Origin: Roseofilum capinflatum BLCC-M114
GTDB lineage: Bacteria > Cyanobacteriota > Cyanobacteriia > Cyanobacteriales > Desertifilaceae
DNA: 48,836 nt
Reading direction: 5' to 3'
NCBI RefSeq assembly: GCF_030068505.1
Contig: NZ_JAQOSO010000026.1
Span: 1 to 48,836 of the forward strand
This document shows, one piece after another, positions 8,533 to 18,689 of this stretch. Each line of letters begins with the position of its first letter. Within the stretch, counting starts at the first letter, position 1. Made by a program: the position numbers and the translations under genes. The notes under the pieces are model-generated. The model worked only from the letters and a program-made list of their open reading frames with translations. It was not told where the DNA came from and searched no databases.

Positions 8533-8927
8533 GCGATCGCGGGCTGTAACAACGGAAATTCTAACGAATTTCCAAGAGTGAGAGAGATATCCCTCTTATG
8601 TCACTCTCCGAGTTCAATGAATAGCAAATCTGCCAATTATCCGGAAGGATAAAAGGATTGAAATTTATTAACACCGTTAATCAATTTATTAAATCCTCGT
8701 AATAAACAAGAACTCGGAACCACATCTAACCACGGAACAATTGACCAGAACAGAAGTACTAGGGTTTCATGAGCCAGAAAGTCGGAAGTTTACGGAGTTT
8801 GCGATCGCCTAAACCCTGATACTGCCTGGGATAGGGATAGTGGGGTAGGGGGTTTGGGGGCGATCGCCTGGCTCAAAGAACAGGGCGTTGAGGAGAATTT
8901 GGTGGATTTTTAAGAGGTCTTGGGCGC

Positions 8928-10874
8928 TTAGTCCCTGAGTATGCGTCCTGCATTCAGGATGGCTAATAAGGCAACCCCGACATCGGCAAAGACGGCTTCC
9001 CAGAGGGTGGCGACCCCGATCGCCCCTAGAGCAATGAAGAGGCCTTTCACCCCCAGGGCAAAGATGATGTTCTGCCAAACAATGCGAAGGGTTCTATGGG
9101 CAATCTGAATCGCTTCTGCCACCTTTGAGGGGGCATCCGTCATAATCACTATGTCGGCGGTTTCAATGGCTGCATCGGAACCGAGTCCCCCCATGGCTAT
9201 GCCTACATCGGCTCTGGCAATGACGGGGGCATCATTAATCCCATCGCCAACGAAGGCTACTTTGCTTTGGGTTCCGTTGGCTTGATGTAAAAATTCTTCT
9301 AGAGCGTTTACTTTGTCTTCCGGTAGAAGTTCAGCGCGATAGCGATCGAGTCCTAATTCCTGGGCAATGCGATCGGCGACAGATTGACTGTCCCCGGTGA
9401 GCATGGCGGTTTGAATTCCTTGTGCATGTAAGCTTTGAATGGCTTCGGCTGCATCCTCTTTTAGCTCATCGGCAATCAGAATGCGTCCGGTGTATTGACC
9501 ATCAACGGCCAGATGGGCGACGGTTTCCGTGACTCCACAGACCGTATTGGGGATATTTTCTTGGTGAAGGAGGCGATCGCTTCCTGCCAGTACAATTTGA
9601 TTCCCCACTTGGGCGCGAATACCATATCCTGAAATTTCTTGATAGTCTTGCACCCTAGAATCATCAATCGTTTGGCCATAGGCCGCTCGGATCGATTGGG
9701 CAATGGGATGATGGGAATGGGACTCAACCGTTGCAGCTAATTCTAAGAGTTGGGCCGTCGTCAGTCCATTCTCAGAAATCACATCCGTCACCTTAAACGT
9801 TCCTTGGGTAAGCGTCCCCGTTTTGTCAAAGACCACGGTTTTCACTTGGGTGAGCGCGTCTAAAAAGGTGGAACCTTTGACCAAAATGCCCCGCTTGGCT
9901 GCACCCCCCACACCGCCAAAGTAGCCCAAGGGAATACTAATCACTAAACCGCAGGGACAGGAAATTACTAACAAGACCAAGGCTCGATACGTCCATTCTG
10001 CCTGGGTTGCACCAGCGAGTAATAGGGGGGGGAGCAGGGCAACGGCTAATGAGAGAAAAACGACGACGGGGGTATAGTAGCGAGCAAAACGGGTGATAAA
10101 TTTTTCCGTTTCGGCTTTCTTACTACTGGCATTTTCCACCAGATCGAGAATCTTGGCAATGGAGGATTCTGCAAAGGGTCTCCTCACCTGTAGGGTGAGG
10201 AGACCAGATTGGTTAATCATGCCCGCGAGTATGGTTTCCCCGGCTCTGACGCTGCGGGGTCTTGATTCTCCGGTTAATGCAGAGGTGTCTACTTGGGAGT
10301 TGCCTTCTAGAATTGCTCCATCTAGGGGAACTTTTTCCCCTGGATTGACGATAATGATTTCTCCCACGTTAACGGTTTCTGGTGATACAGTTTTGACTGT
10401 GCCCTTGCGCTTCACATGGGCTGTATCGGGGCGAACTGTGAGCAGGGACTTGATGGAGCGACGAGAACGACCCACAGAGTAGCCTTGAAAGAGTTCTCCA
10501 ATTTGGTAGAACAACATGACACCGACGGCTTCAGGCAGTTCGTGAATGGCGATCGCTCCCACTGTGGCAATGGTCATCAGAAAATTTTCATCAAACACCT
10601 GACCTCTGAGCAAGTTCCGTCCCGCAGCCTTGAGTACAGTGGAACCACTTAACCAGTAAGCGGGAAGAAAGAGGGCATATTCACCTAAACTGTAAGGGGT
10701 GTTATGGAGTGGTTTCTGAAACATCAACCCCAACGTCAAGAGAACGATTACGGTAATAATGGGCAGGAGTTTCTTGTTTAGGTCAAATTCTACGGCTTGT
10801 TGATCGCCGGAACTATTTCCGGAATCATTATTGCAACTACAGCAGCCCCCGGTTTCTGATTTTGGATTACTCAT
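8928..10874 (-). CDS. P1B-type heavy-metal translocating ATPase (Zn/Cd/Co class likely)
   Basis: This inner-membrane pump exports a transition metal at the cost of ATP. In 648 residues it shows the metal site CPC (306-308) in the sixth helix, the phosphorylated Asp350 in DKTGTLTQG, the actuator motif ALTGES, the nucleotide-binding SHHPIAQ, and the hinge GDGINDAPVIARADVGIAMG. There is no N-terminal HMA domain. Instead there is a short Cys-rich start (Cys11, Cys12 and Cys14 in GGCCSCNN) that could bind metal. CPC with a short N-terminus fits the ZntA/CadA/ZiaA group, but the metal cannot be fixed from sequence. It has its own promoter with an operator-like palindrome. Confidence 0.93.
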   Translation of the reverse strand: MSNPKSETGGCCSCNNDSGNSSGDQQAVEFDLNKKLLPIITVIVLLTLGLMFQKPLHNTPYSLGEYALFLPAYWLSGSTVLKAAGRNLLRGQVFDENFLMTIATVGAIAIHELPEAVGVMLFYQIGELFQGYSVGRSRRSIKSLLTVRPDTAHVKRKGTVKTVSPETVNVGEIIIVNPGEKVPLDGAILEGNSQVDTSALTGESRPRSVRAGETILAGMINQSGLLTLQVRRPFAESSIAKILDLVENASSKKAETEKFITRFARYYTPVVVFLSLAVALLPPLLLAGATQAEWTYRALVLLVISCPCGLVISIPLGYFGGVGGAAKRGILVKGSTFLDALTQVKTVVFDKTGTLTQGTFKVTDVISENGLTTAQLLELAATVESHSHHPIAQSIRAAYGQTIDDSRVQDYQEISGYGIRAQVGNQIVLAGSDRLLHQENIPNTVCGVTETVAHLAVDGQYTGRILIADELKEDAAEAIQSLHAQGIQTAMLTGDSQSVADRIAQELGLDRYRAELLPEDKVNALEEFLHQANGTQSKVAFVGDGINDAPVIARADVGIAMGGLGSDAAIETADIVIMTDAPSKVAEAIQIAHRTLRIVWQNIIFALGVKGLFIALGAIGVATLWEAVFADVGVALLAILNAGRILRD

Positions 10875-10895
10875 CTGGATTTTCTTAATCGTTTG

Positions 10896-10919
10896 ACATA
10901 TGAACAGTCTTTCATGTGT
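10896..10919 (-). promoter_or_regulatory. Operator-like inverted repeat for the metal ATPase
   Basis: ACATATGAA - 6 nt - TTCATGTGT is a 9-bp inverted repeat with one mismatch. It overlaps the -10 box and the start of transcription inferred below. The TGAA...TTCA core resembles the sites bound by SmtB/ArsR-type metal repressors such as those controlling smtA and ziaA. No such repressor gene is next to it. Confidence 0.5.
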
Positions 10920-10947
10920 TATATCAAAAAAGAATGATTTTGTCCAA
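10918..10947 (-). promoter_or_regulatory. Promoter of the metal ATPase gene
   Basis: On the minus strand TTGGAC (10947-10942) and TATAAC (10923-10918) are separated by 18 bp, and the inverted repeat follows the -10 box directly. This is the standard layout for a repressed metal-export gene. Confidence 0.5.
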
Positions 10948-11030
10948 CTTTAGAATAGGTCTCCTGAAGTTAAAATGATAATAATAATCAATGTTATATA
11001 ATTAAATAGCCTAATCTCGGAGGCATGATT

Positions 11031-11606
11031 ATGATTACAGCAATAGAAAAACGTCAAGCTTTGAGCTTAGAAGAGTTTTTGGCACTGCCAGAAACCAAAC
11101 CTGCTCGTGAATATTTCAATGGAGAAATAACCCAAAAACCTATGCCTCAAGGAAAACATAGTCGCCTGCAAAGTCGTTTAGCACGGGAAATTGACCTATT
11201 CACAGAAGAGAAAAAAGTTGCTCTAGCCCTCACTGAATTGCGCTGTACTTTTGCTGGGCACTCTATTGTCCCGGATATTGCAGTGATTCGCTGGGATAAT
11301 TTGCCCAAGGATGAAGAGGGGGAAATCGCAAATCGTTTTGAGCGTCATCCAGATTGGATTATTGAAATTTTGTCACCGGATCAACCCATGACCTTAGTGA
11401 TGGAAAAAATTCTATTTTGTCTGGAAAATGGCACAGAATTAGGTTGGCTTATTGACCCTAAAACCCAGTCGATTACAGTATTTCAGTCAGGTTTGCCCAA
11501 AATTTATCGGGTGAATAATGGCGACGGGGAACCCTTACCGATGCTGACCGGTTTAGAGAAATGGACATTATCAGTAAACGATATTTTTGGCTGGTTGAAA
11601 CTGTAG
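11031..11606 (+). CDS. Uma2-family (DUF820) putative restriction-endonuclease-fold protein
   Basis: The 191-residue protein has the PD-(D/E)xK-like pattern of Uma2 proteins: FNGEI near the start, the acidic residue in VPDIAVIRWD, Glu in WIIEILSP, then K..F.L.NG...GWLIDP. These genes are multiplied in cyanobacterial genomes and their physiological role is unsettled. I chose the ATG at 11031, because the GGAGG at 11019-11023 lies 7 nt before it but only 1 nt before the ATG at 11025. A TATAAT at 10997-11002 may be its -10 box. It is divergent from the ATPase and converges on the DUF29 gene. Confidence 0.85.
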   Translation: MITAIEKRQALSLEEFLALPETKPAREYFNGEITQKPMPQGKHSRLQSRLAREIDLFTEEKKVALALTELRCTFAGHSIVPDIAVIRWDNLPKDEEGEIANRFERHPDWIIEILSPDQPMTLVMEKILFCLENGTELGWLIDPKTQSITVFQSGLPKIYRVNNGDGEPLPMLTGLEKWTLSVNDIFGWLKL

Positions 11607-11642
11607 AAGTGAACAATTTTCGTCCCTACCACTTGATACTCT

Positions 11643-12131
11643 TTAATCAAGAGTTAGGGATTGAATGTTATCATCGCCACCTGGCCAAAACCCATCATTT
11701 AGCACTTCCTCGATTTCATAGGGACAACTTACAGGAAAACGACTCAACGACAATTGCGTCTCATCACTAGCTTCCTGTCGTGCCCGTGAATAAGCCGTTT
11801 CCAACACTTCCGGGAGATAATTTTTCAAACTGGGCGAATCTTCTAAGGCGTACAGAATGCGGGTGCGATGCTGGGTAATGCTTCCCGACCAACTACCGGT
11901 GCGAAATTCGGGCTGAAACTCCCACTTTAAAAGATGCATGAGGACAACGGTCAGATTGCTCTTGATGCTACGGCGTTCGCTTTTTCCCATATCCTCAATT
12001 TCTTCAAGCAAATTCTGCCAGTCTACCTGGTTGTAGTCGCGATCGCGTAACTGTTGTAAAGTGGTTTCAATCCACAGCAGGTAATCAATCTCGTAAAGTG
12101 TCGTTACTTTTTCTGGTGATAAGGTCATCAC
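11643..12131 (-). CDS. DUF29 family protein
   Basis: The 162-residue protein carries the DUF29 signature: LYEIDYLLWIETTLQQLRDRDYNQVDWQNLLEEIEDMGKSERR in order, then VLMHLLKWEFQP, W.GSI..HR..I, and a C-terminal FP..CPYEIEEVLNDGFWPG. DUF29 genes are common and often multi-copy in cyanobacteria. No activity is established. It stands alone between convergent Uma2 and a foldback element. Confidence 0.88.
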   Translation of the reverse strand: MMTLSPEKVTTLYEIDYLLWIETTLQQLRDRDYNQVDWQNLLEEIEDMGKSERRSIKSNLTVVLMHLLKWEFQPEFRTGSWSGSITQHRTRILYALEDSPSLKNYLPEVLETAYSRARQEASDETQLSLSRFPVSCPYEIEEVLNDGFWPGGDDNIQSLTLD

Positions 12132-12262
12132 TCATGGCCCTTCAATTTCTTCAACCGCTTACACCTAGTCTAGCGGATTATTGAACAAAGATCTTGTAGG
12201 AGCGAAAAATTTTTCGCCCCTACAGATGCATGTCCCGACAAGTCAACTTTAGTGCTATCTTT

Positions 12263-12401
12263 ATATCAAATCCGCTTAAACACTTGTCATTGTGACCGAA
12301 GGGAAGCAATCGCCAAGATTACCGGGATAGGCGAGATTGTTTCATTCCGCTTGCGCGACCTTCGCAATGACATACTGTAACTGATTATTCGGATTTGATA
12401 T
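12263..12401. mobile_element. 139-bp foldback element (MITE-like) with ATATCAAATCCG ends
   Basis: Terminal inverted repeats ATATCAAATCCG (12263-12274) and CGGATTTGATAT (12390-12401) are exact complements. Internal arms with GTCATTGTGACC/GGTCGCGC...TCGCAATGAC also fold back. The right end overlaps the first base of the stop codon of the neighbouring mutase gene. A relative with ATATCAAGTCCG ends and similar length lies at 47146-47281. No transposase is encoded. Confidence 0.7.
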
Positions 12402-13927
12402 TACTTAATTGTTGAAAGATCCAGCGCATCAAAAGATTGCAAAAAAGTGAGTAATTTACGAGCAATTTTAGGGACTCCCCCGCTCACATTCGATTCGATA
12501 TTCAAGGGAATAACTGGATCGTGAAGAGACAGACGCAGCAGAAACCAGCCCTGTTCTTCGGGATCGGTGCAGGAAACTCGTACACCTTCATAATTATGGG
12601 GAACTACGCTCCAGCTAGGTTGACTATTAGCAAAGGTAGAGAGGGCTTCAATGACTTGATTTCCATAGGGTTTAAAGTCATCGAGGGTGAGTTTAATACG
12701 GAATTCCTGGCTTTCGACGGGTTCTTTCAGGTTAGCAATTAAATCGGTGAGCGATCGCCCTTCTAATTTCCCTTTCGCCAATTCGATCGCCAGTTTACTC
12801 ACTAAGTAAGCTCCGTCATCGAGAAAGTAATTTTCTTTCATCGCCGCATGACCGGAGGTTTCAATCGCCAACCAAGACTCCTGACCTTCTCCATTCAACC
12901 GTTGCGCTTCATTAATCACATTTTTATACCCGCGCTTAAATCGATGATGGACTCCTTTCAAGTCTTCAGTAATAAACCTCGTTAAACCATCCGAAGTAAT
13001 GGAATCCGTCACCACCGTCGAGCCAGGATGTTCCCGCAGCACAATGGCAGAAATCAAAGCAATCAGGCGGTTGCGGTTCAGTTCTTTACCCGTTTCGTCT
13101 ACGGCTCCGCCGCGATCGACATCTGTATCAAAAATAATGCCAAAATCCGCATTATTCTCAATGACAGCTTGACAGATAGCATCCATCGCTTTCCCATTTT
13201 CCGGATTCGGCACATGGTTGGGAAAGTTGCCATCCGGGTCAAGAAATTGACTACCTGTCGTGTCTGCCCCCAAGGGTTTTAGCACTTGACTGACGTAAAA
13301 ACCCCCTGCCCCATTCCCCGCATCAACGACAATTTTGAGACCTTTCAGGGGCTGTTCAAAGTCCGTAGGATGGTTCACCCCTTCCCGGATTTTCTGTGCC
13401 AGTTGCCCCGCATAGACACTCATAAAGTCTTTGGGAGTAATGGTTCCGGGGGTGGGTGCTGGAGTAAAGTCAGCTTCCGAGCAGAGGGCCAGAATCTCAC
13501 TGATATTTTGTTTTTCTAAGCCCCCTTTCGCCGTAAAAAACTTACAGCCATTACGATTAGACGGCAGATGACTCGCAGTCAGCATCATAGCTCCATCGCA
13601 CTCAAAGCCAGGGGTTACCGTACTCATGAACATCGCAGGAGTCGAAGCGAGTCCAAAATCATACACCTTAGTACCAAGTGCAATAATGCCTTCCATCATC
13701 GCACTCATCAGATCTGGCCCAGAAATCCGGCTATCGCGTCCTAGAGCGAGGGTTAATTCTGCCACCGGTTTTTCTAAAGTTTGACTGAGCCAGGTGCAAA
13801 AACTTTGACCAATTTTACAACACACTTCCGGCGTTAAATTAACCGGTTCATCGGGGATAGAGGGAAGTGCCACCCCGCGAATATCCGAACCATTTTGTAA
13901 TTTTTTCCAATTGATATCGTTAATCAT
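12401..13927 (-). CDS. Phosphomannomutase/phosphoglucomutase family protein
   Basis: This enzyme moves phosphate between C6 and C1 of a hexose in the cytosol, supplying nucleotide sugars or glycogen precursors. In 508 residues it shows the phosphoserine loop TASHLPSNRNG (Ser119; canonical is TASHNP), the metal loop FDTDVDRGG, the sugar-binding ETSGHAA motif (GEMSGH-like), and the C-terminal phosphate site (NYEGVRVS). It is longer than typical ManB and closer to the cyanobacterial ManB/PMM group. Substrate preference cannot be read from sequence. The stop codon abuts a foldback element. Confidence 0.9.
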   Translation of the reverse strand: MINDINWKKLQNGSDIRGVALPSIPDEPVNLTPEVCCKIGQSFCTWLSQTLEKPVAELTLALGRDSRISGPDLMSAMMEGIIALGTKVYDFGLASTPAMFMSTVTPGFECDGAMMLTASHLPSNRNGCKFFTAKGGLEKQNISEILALCSEADFTPAPTPGTITPKDFMSVYAGQLAQKIREGVNHPTDFEQPLKGLKIVVDAGNGAGGFYVSQVLKPLGADTTGSQFLDPDGNFPNHVPNPENGKAMDAICQAVIENNADFGIIFDTDVDRGGAVDETGKELNRNRLIALISAIVLREHPGSTVVTDSITSDGLTRFITEDLKGVHHRFKRGYKNVINEAQRLNGEGQESWLAIETSGHAAMKENYFLDDGAYLVSKLAIELAKGKLEGRSLTDLIANLKEPVESQEFRIKLTLDDFKPYGNQVIEALSTFANSQPSWSVVPHNYEGVRVSCTDPEEQGWFLLRLSLHDPVIPLNIESNVSGGVPKIARKLLTFLQSFDALDLSTIK

Positions 13928-14123
13928 AGCCAGTCAGCATAGGTAAAGCTAATTCGTACATTACCCTAAGTTGCACCCTATTTCCCCCAAGCTTAAGATA
14001 ATTTACCAATCTCGCCTCAATTGACAAAAAAATCAATTCGATTACTCTAAAATTAGGTCATAATAAAAGAAAGCAAGAAAAGGGTGGGAAAGCTGAAGAT
14101 AGAAATTAAGGAATCAAGTATAA

Positions 14124-14237
14124 GAAAAACTCAAAGAAGAACTAAAAAATCCGCAAGGATTTACAAGCTATAAAAAAGTACCGTTATGGTTAAAAGCCCT
14201 CTCTCTAGTAAACATTAAGGTTTTTAATAATATCTAG
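14124..14237 (+). pseudogene. Remnant of an IS630-type transposase
   Basis: The frame from 14124 reads EKLKEELKNPQGFTSYKK then VPLWLKALS, which matches the second helix-turn-helix region of IS630-family transposases in cyanobacteria (L..P.GF.SY.E...WL). A stop at 14121 precedes it and one at 14235 follows. Nothing else of the element is recognisable in the gap. It is a decayed fragment. Confidence 0.45.
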
Positions 14238-14289
14238 AACAGCTAAAAGCTCCACCAAGTCTGTTGTTTTCTCTCCCTATTCCCCCATC

Positions 14290-14306
14290 ACAGCGCAAAG
14301 CGCTGT
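14290..14306. repeat. ACAGCGC-AAA-GCGCTGT hairpin
   Basis: A perfect 7-bp stem and 3-nt loop lying about 76 bp past the gyrB stop codon. It could end the gyrB transcript, although no U-run follows. Same family as the hairpins at 8296, 26415, 39596 and 40433. Confidence 0.8.
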
Positions 14307-14381
14307 ATCAACCAGTGGATTTGATCAAAAATCTCTATCCCCATACCCTTCAACTCCGCTCAGGGTAAGGGGAATCGGCTG

Positions 14382-16310
<1,929 letters not shown>

Positions 16311-16435
16311 CTATCTCCTGGTGTGCGGGCGATAAACGACCCGATAAGCTAGTAAACGACAAAAGACTCCAAAATTCTAGCACAAAAGGGTTAGAGACGG
16401 TACTAAGGCAATTTTATAAGAATTTTCTGAGGGGG

Positions 16436-17347
16436 ATGCACCCAATGAAACGAGGGTTGATTGTCATTTGCGGGCCGACGGCTACGGGAAAATCGGGTTT
16501 GGCGATCGCCTTGGCAAAGCACTTGCAGACGGTCATTCTGGGGGCTGACTCGCGGCAAATTTACCGGGAGTTTGACATTGGTACAGCCAAACCCTCCCCG
16601 GATGAACTGGGGCAGGTTCCCCATTATCTAATTAATATCTGCAATCCACAAGAGCTATTTACGGTTGCTGAGTATCAAGAGCAAACCCAGAGCCTGATTG
16701 AGCAGTTTCAAAACCAGGGAAAAATTCCCCTGTTGGTGGGGGGAACGGGCTTATATATTCGCTCGATTATCGCCGGAATGAAGATACCAAGGGTTGCACC
16801 TCAGCCAGAATTGCGATCGCAACTTCAAGCACTCTCCCAACCCCAATGTTACGCCATGCTGCAACAAGTCGATCCCCAAGCCACCCAAAAAATCCATGCC
16901 AACGATCAGGTGCGTACCCTACGCGCCCTAGAAGTCTACTATGTCACTGGTATTCCCATCTCCGAGCAACAAGGAGAAAACCCACCGAGCTATCCCATTG
17001 TGCAAATCGGCTTAGACTGTTTTGAATCCGAACATCTGCAAGACAGAATTGCCCAACGCACCGCCAAAATGATCGAGAATGGCTTAGTCGAAGAAGTGAA
17101 AACCCTCTGTGAAAAATATGGCGCAGACTTACCCTTACTCGACACATTAGGCTATCGGGAAATCAAACAATATTTAGCTGGAGAAATTGACTTAGCCACG
17201 GCTGAAGAATTAACCATTCTCCATACCCGACAATTCGCCAAACGCCAGCGCACCTGGTTCCGCGCCAACGAGCAGATTCAATGGTTCGATTCCGAAGATC
17301 CAGAGTTAGTAGAAAAGGCGATAAAGAGGATCAATTTGTTGCAGTAG
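16436..17347 (+). CDS. miaA: tRNA dimethylallyltransferase
   Basis: MiaA adds a dimethylallyl group to A37 of tRNAs reading UNN codons. The 303-residue protein has the P-loop GPTATGKS (13-20), DSRQIYREFDIGTAKP, the PLLVGGTGLYIRS motif and RTWFRAN near the C-terminus. Two starts are possible: ATG 16436 or ATG 16445, and the latter begins nearer the conserved strand. The 3' end overlaps by 17 bp an antisense toxin-antitoxin relic. Confidence 0.97.
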   Translation: MHPMKRGLIVICGPTATGKSGLAIALAKHLQTVILGADSRQIYREFDIGTAKPSPDELGQVPHYLINICNPQELFTVAEYQEQTQSLIEQFQNQGKIPLLVGGTGLYIRSIIAGMKIPRVAPQPELRSQLQALSQPQCYAMLQQVDPQATQKIHANDQVRTLRALEVYYVTGIPISEQQGENPPSYPIVQIGLDCFESEHLQDRIAQRTAKMIENGLVEEVKTLCEKYGADLPLLDTLGYREIKQYLAGEIDLATAEELTILHTRQFAKRQRTWFRANEQIQWFDSEDPELVEKAIKRINLLQ

Positions 17348-17513
17348 GGTGTTCCTGGTAAATTCCTGCACGGCTCACAGCATGATCTGATAGTAGGGGA
17401 ACATCAGGTTTGACACAAGCAGTAAAAGTATTGGTAAGCTGTTTAACCTTCGCATCAAACTCTTCAATACTGGGCATAGTTTGCTTCTGCTTTACAAGGC
17501 GATCTCGTTCTTC

Positions 17514-17663
17514 TATGGCTAGTCTAAATGAGTTGTGCAACAGGAAATGCCCTCTCCCTAATCCCTCTCCCACGGGAGAGGGACTTCTGCTCCCCTTCTC
17601 CTGCGGGAGAAGGGGCTGGGGGATGAGGGGCCGCTATTACATAACTCATTTAGGTTTGCTATA
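17514..17663. mobile_element. 150-bp MITE with about 27-bp terminal inverted repeats and TA duplication
   Basis: The ends (TATGGC...CTAAATGAGTT from 17514, and AACTCATTTAG...GCTATA to 17663) are imperfect complements over about 27 bp (21 matches). A TA dinucleotide flanks each end, which is the target duplication of IS630/Tc1-type elements. The interior is copy 2 of the CCCTCTCCC block. No coding capacity of its own. Confidence 0.75.
17550..17630. repeat. Dispersed 80-bp palindromic block (copy 2, inside the MITE)
   Basis: CCCTCTCCCACGGGAGAGGG at 17563-17582 and CCCCTTCTCCTGCGGGAGAA at 17592-17611, in the opposite orientation to the copy at 3571-3652. The two copies differ by a few substitutions and small gaps. 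Confidence 0.9.
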
Positions 17664-17761
17664 AAAGTTGCAACGCGGTTTGAACCACTTCATCGGCAGT
17701 TGAGTAGCGATCGCTTCGCCGTCAATGCTAAACTGATGAGAGTCTTTGACAAAAAAGTATT

Positions 17762-18004
17762 ATGAGTATTCTTATTTCTGATGAAATCTTAACTCTGACT
17801 CGGATGAGTGAGCCTGAAATGAGGCAAGAAATCGCGGTTTTACTGTTTCAAAAAAGAAAGCTAAGTCTAGCTCAAGCTAGTCGTTTTGCTCAGATGAATC
17901 GTATCGCTTTCCAGCATCTTCTGGCTAGTCGTCAAATTTCCGTTTACGATCTAGAAGATTTTGAGAAAGATATTAAAAACCTACAGGAAATCGGTCGGCT
18001 ATGA
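17762..18004 (+). CDS. UPF0175 family antitoxin
   Basis: This 80-residue protein (ISDEIL, MRQEIAVLLFQKRKLSLAQASRFAQMNR in order, FQHLLASRQIS.YDLEDFEKDI) is a compact helix-turn-helix protein of the UPF0175 family. That family regularly precedes DUF3368 PIN-domain toxins in cyanobacteria and archaea. Its stop overlaps the start of the next gene by 4 bp (ATGA), a sign of translational coupling. It probably binds and silences the toxin and represses the operon. Confidence 0.87.
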   Translation: MSILISDEILTLTRMSEPEMRQEIAVLLFQKRKLSLAQASRFAQMNRIAFQHLLASRQISVYDLEDFEKDIKNLQEIGRL

Positions 18005-18492
18005 TTGTTATCAGCGACACATCACCAATCAACAATTTAGCGGCGATTGGGTATCTTCATTTGTTGCAGTCACTTTATGAGACAGTCATTATTCCAGAAG
18101 CCGTTTATCAAGAATTAACTGACCCAGAATTTCCAGTTTCTGGTGCAACTGAAGTGCAAACCTTGGATTGGATTACCACTTGCACTTGTCGAGATCTGAA
18201 TCTTGTTGAAGCCCTGTGTAATGAACTAGATCGAGGCGAAGCAGAGGCAATCGCTTTGGCACTAGAATTTAAAGCCGATGTTCTCTTAATTGATGAACGC
18301 CAAGGTCGTTTAGTTGCCGATAAATTCCATATCTATTATACGGGAGTATTAGGTGTTTTAGTCGAAGCAAAAAAACAAGATTTGATTAAAGCAGTGAGAC
18401 CATTGCTGGATGATTTAATCGACAAAGCTGGATTTTGGATCGCTTTACCGTTATACAATAAAGTTCTCCAGCTTGTTGAGGAGAATGAATGA
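18001..18492 (+). CDS. DUF3368 PIN-domain toxin
   Basis: The 163-residue protein has the PIN fold signature: the first acidic residue in VISDTSPINNL (Asp6), the middle acidic cluster DRGEAEAIALA, and the third acidic strand VLLIDERQGR. PIN toxins are Mg-dependent RNases. The ATGA overlap with the UPF0175 gene makes this a standard type II toxin-antitoxin pair. All expected acidic residues are present, so it is probably active. Confidence 0.88.
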   Translation: MIVISDTSPINNLAAIGYLHLLQSLYETVIIPEAVYQELTDPEFPVSGATEVQTLDWITTCTCRDLNLVEALCNELDRGEAEAIALALEFKADVLLIDERQGRLVADKFHIYYTGVLGVLVEAKKQDLIKAVRPLLDDLIDKAGFWIALPLYNKVLQLVEENE

Positions 18493-18689
18493 TATTAATC
18501 TAGACGTATTGAATCTCACCATAAAAATTTATCGAGGAATGTCTTGCTCGTGCGATCGCCGAAATCAATCACCAAAGTTGTATCATCCTTATCTCCACCG
18601 AAAAACCTCTATCAGTGATGCAAGAGTACATCCAGACTGGGAAATAAAGTAGAGTAAGGTCGAAAAAATGCATCCCCCTAGCGTCAGAT

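Larger units (their letters stand above)
8127..8927. other. 800-bp gene-free stretch filled with repeats
   Basis: I see no convincing coding sequence. It contains a hairpin CCTTCGACT...AGTCGAAGG (8175-8207), an ACAGCGC hairpin (8296-8312), a 44-bp tandem duplication (8445-8532) and an AT-rich part around 8660-8700 with TTAACACCGTTAA-like dyads. The open frame on the minus strand at 8286-8552 is made of these repeats and is not counted as a gene. Confidence 0.7.
13928..14381. other. 450-bp gap: transposase relic, hairpin, no intact gene
   Basis: The gap separates two genes that are both on the minus strand. It holds AATTGA...TCAATT (around 14019-14038), the IS630 remnant, an ACAGCGC hairpin and a CTTCAACTCCGCTCAGGG-type repeat (around 14348). 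I see nothing else with coding character. Confidence 0.6.
17331..17712 (-). pseudogene. ParD-like antitoxin gene relic, interrupted by a 150-bp element
   Basis: Two coding pieces flank the element at 17514-17663. The upstream piece reads DRYSTADEVVQTALQLL, the typical helix of ParD/RHH antitoxins. The downstream piece reads EERDRLVKQK, then TMPSIEEFDAKVKQL, and ends SRAGIYQEHPTATN at 17331. If the element and one TA are removed, the frame joins as ALQLL-EERDRL without a break. The 5' part is lost: the frame has stops before DRY and is overrun by the UPF0175 gene region. The partner toxin is not seen. Family assignment rests on the short motif only. Confidence 0.5.

Noticed and set aside
8286-8552. 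Minus-strand open frame of 88 residues
   Set aside because: Composed of the 44-bp tandem copies and a hairpin; the low-complexity sequence has no coding character.
8809-9078. Open frame overlapping the ATPase 3' end
   Set aside because: Lies on the same strand in another frame of the ATPase gene; only the last part looks protein-like and it has no start of its own.
14021-14060. TTGACA at 14021 as a promoter
   Set aside because: No -10 box at 16-18 bp and only a decayed transposase fragment lies downstream.
18485-18655. Small open frame of 56 codons after the PIN toxin
   Set aside because: Another frame in the same place also looks protein-like (LARAIAEINHQSCIILIST), so this is more likely a decayed fragment than a gene.
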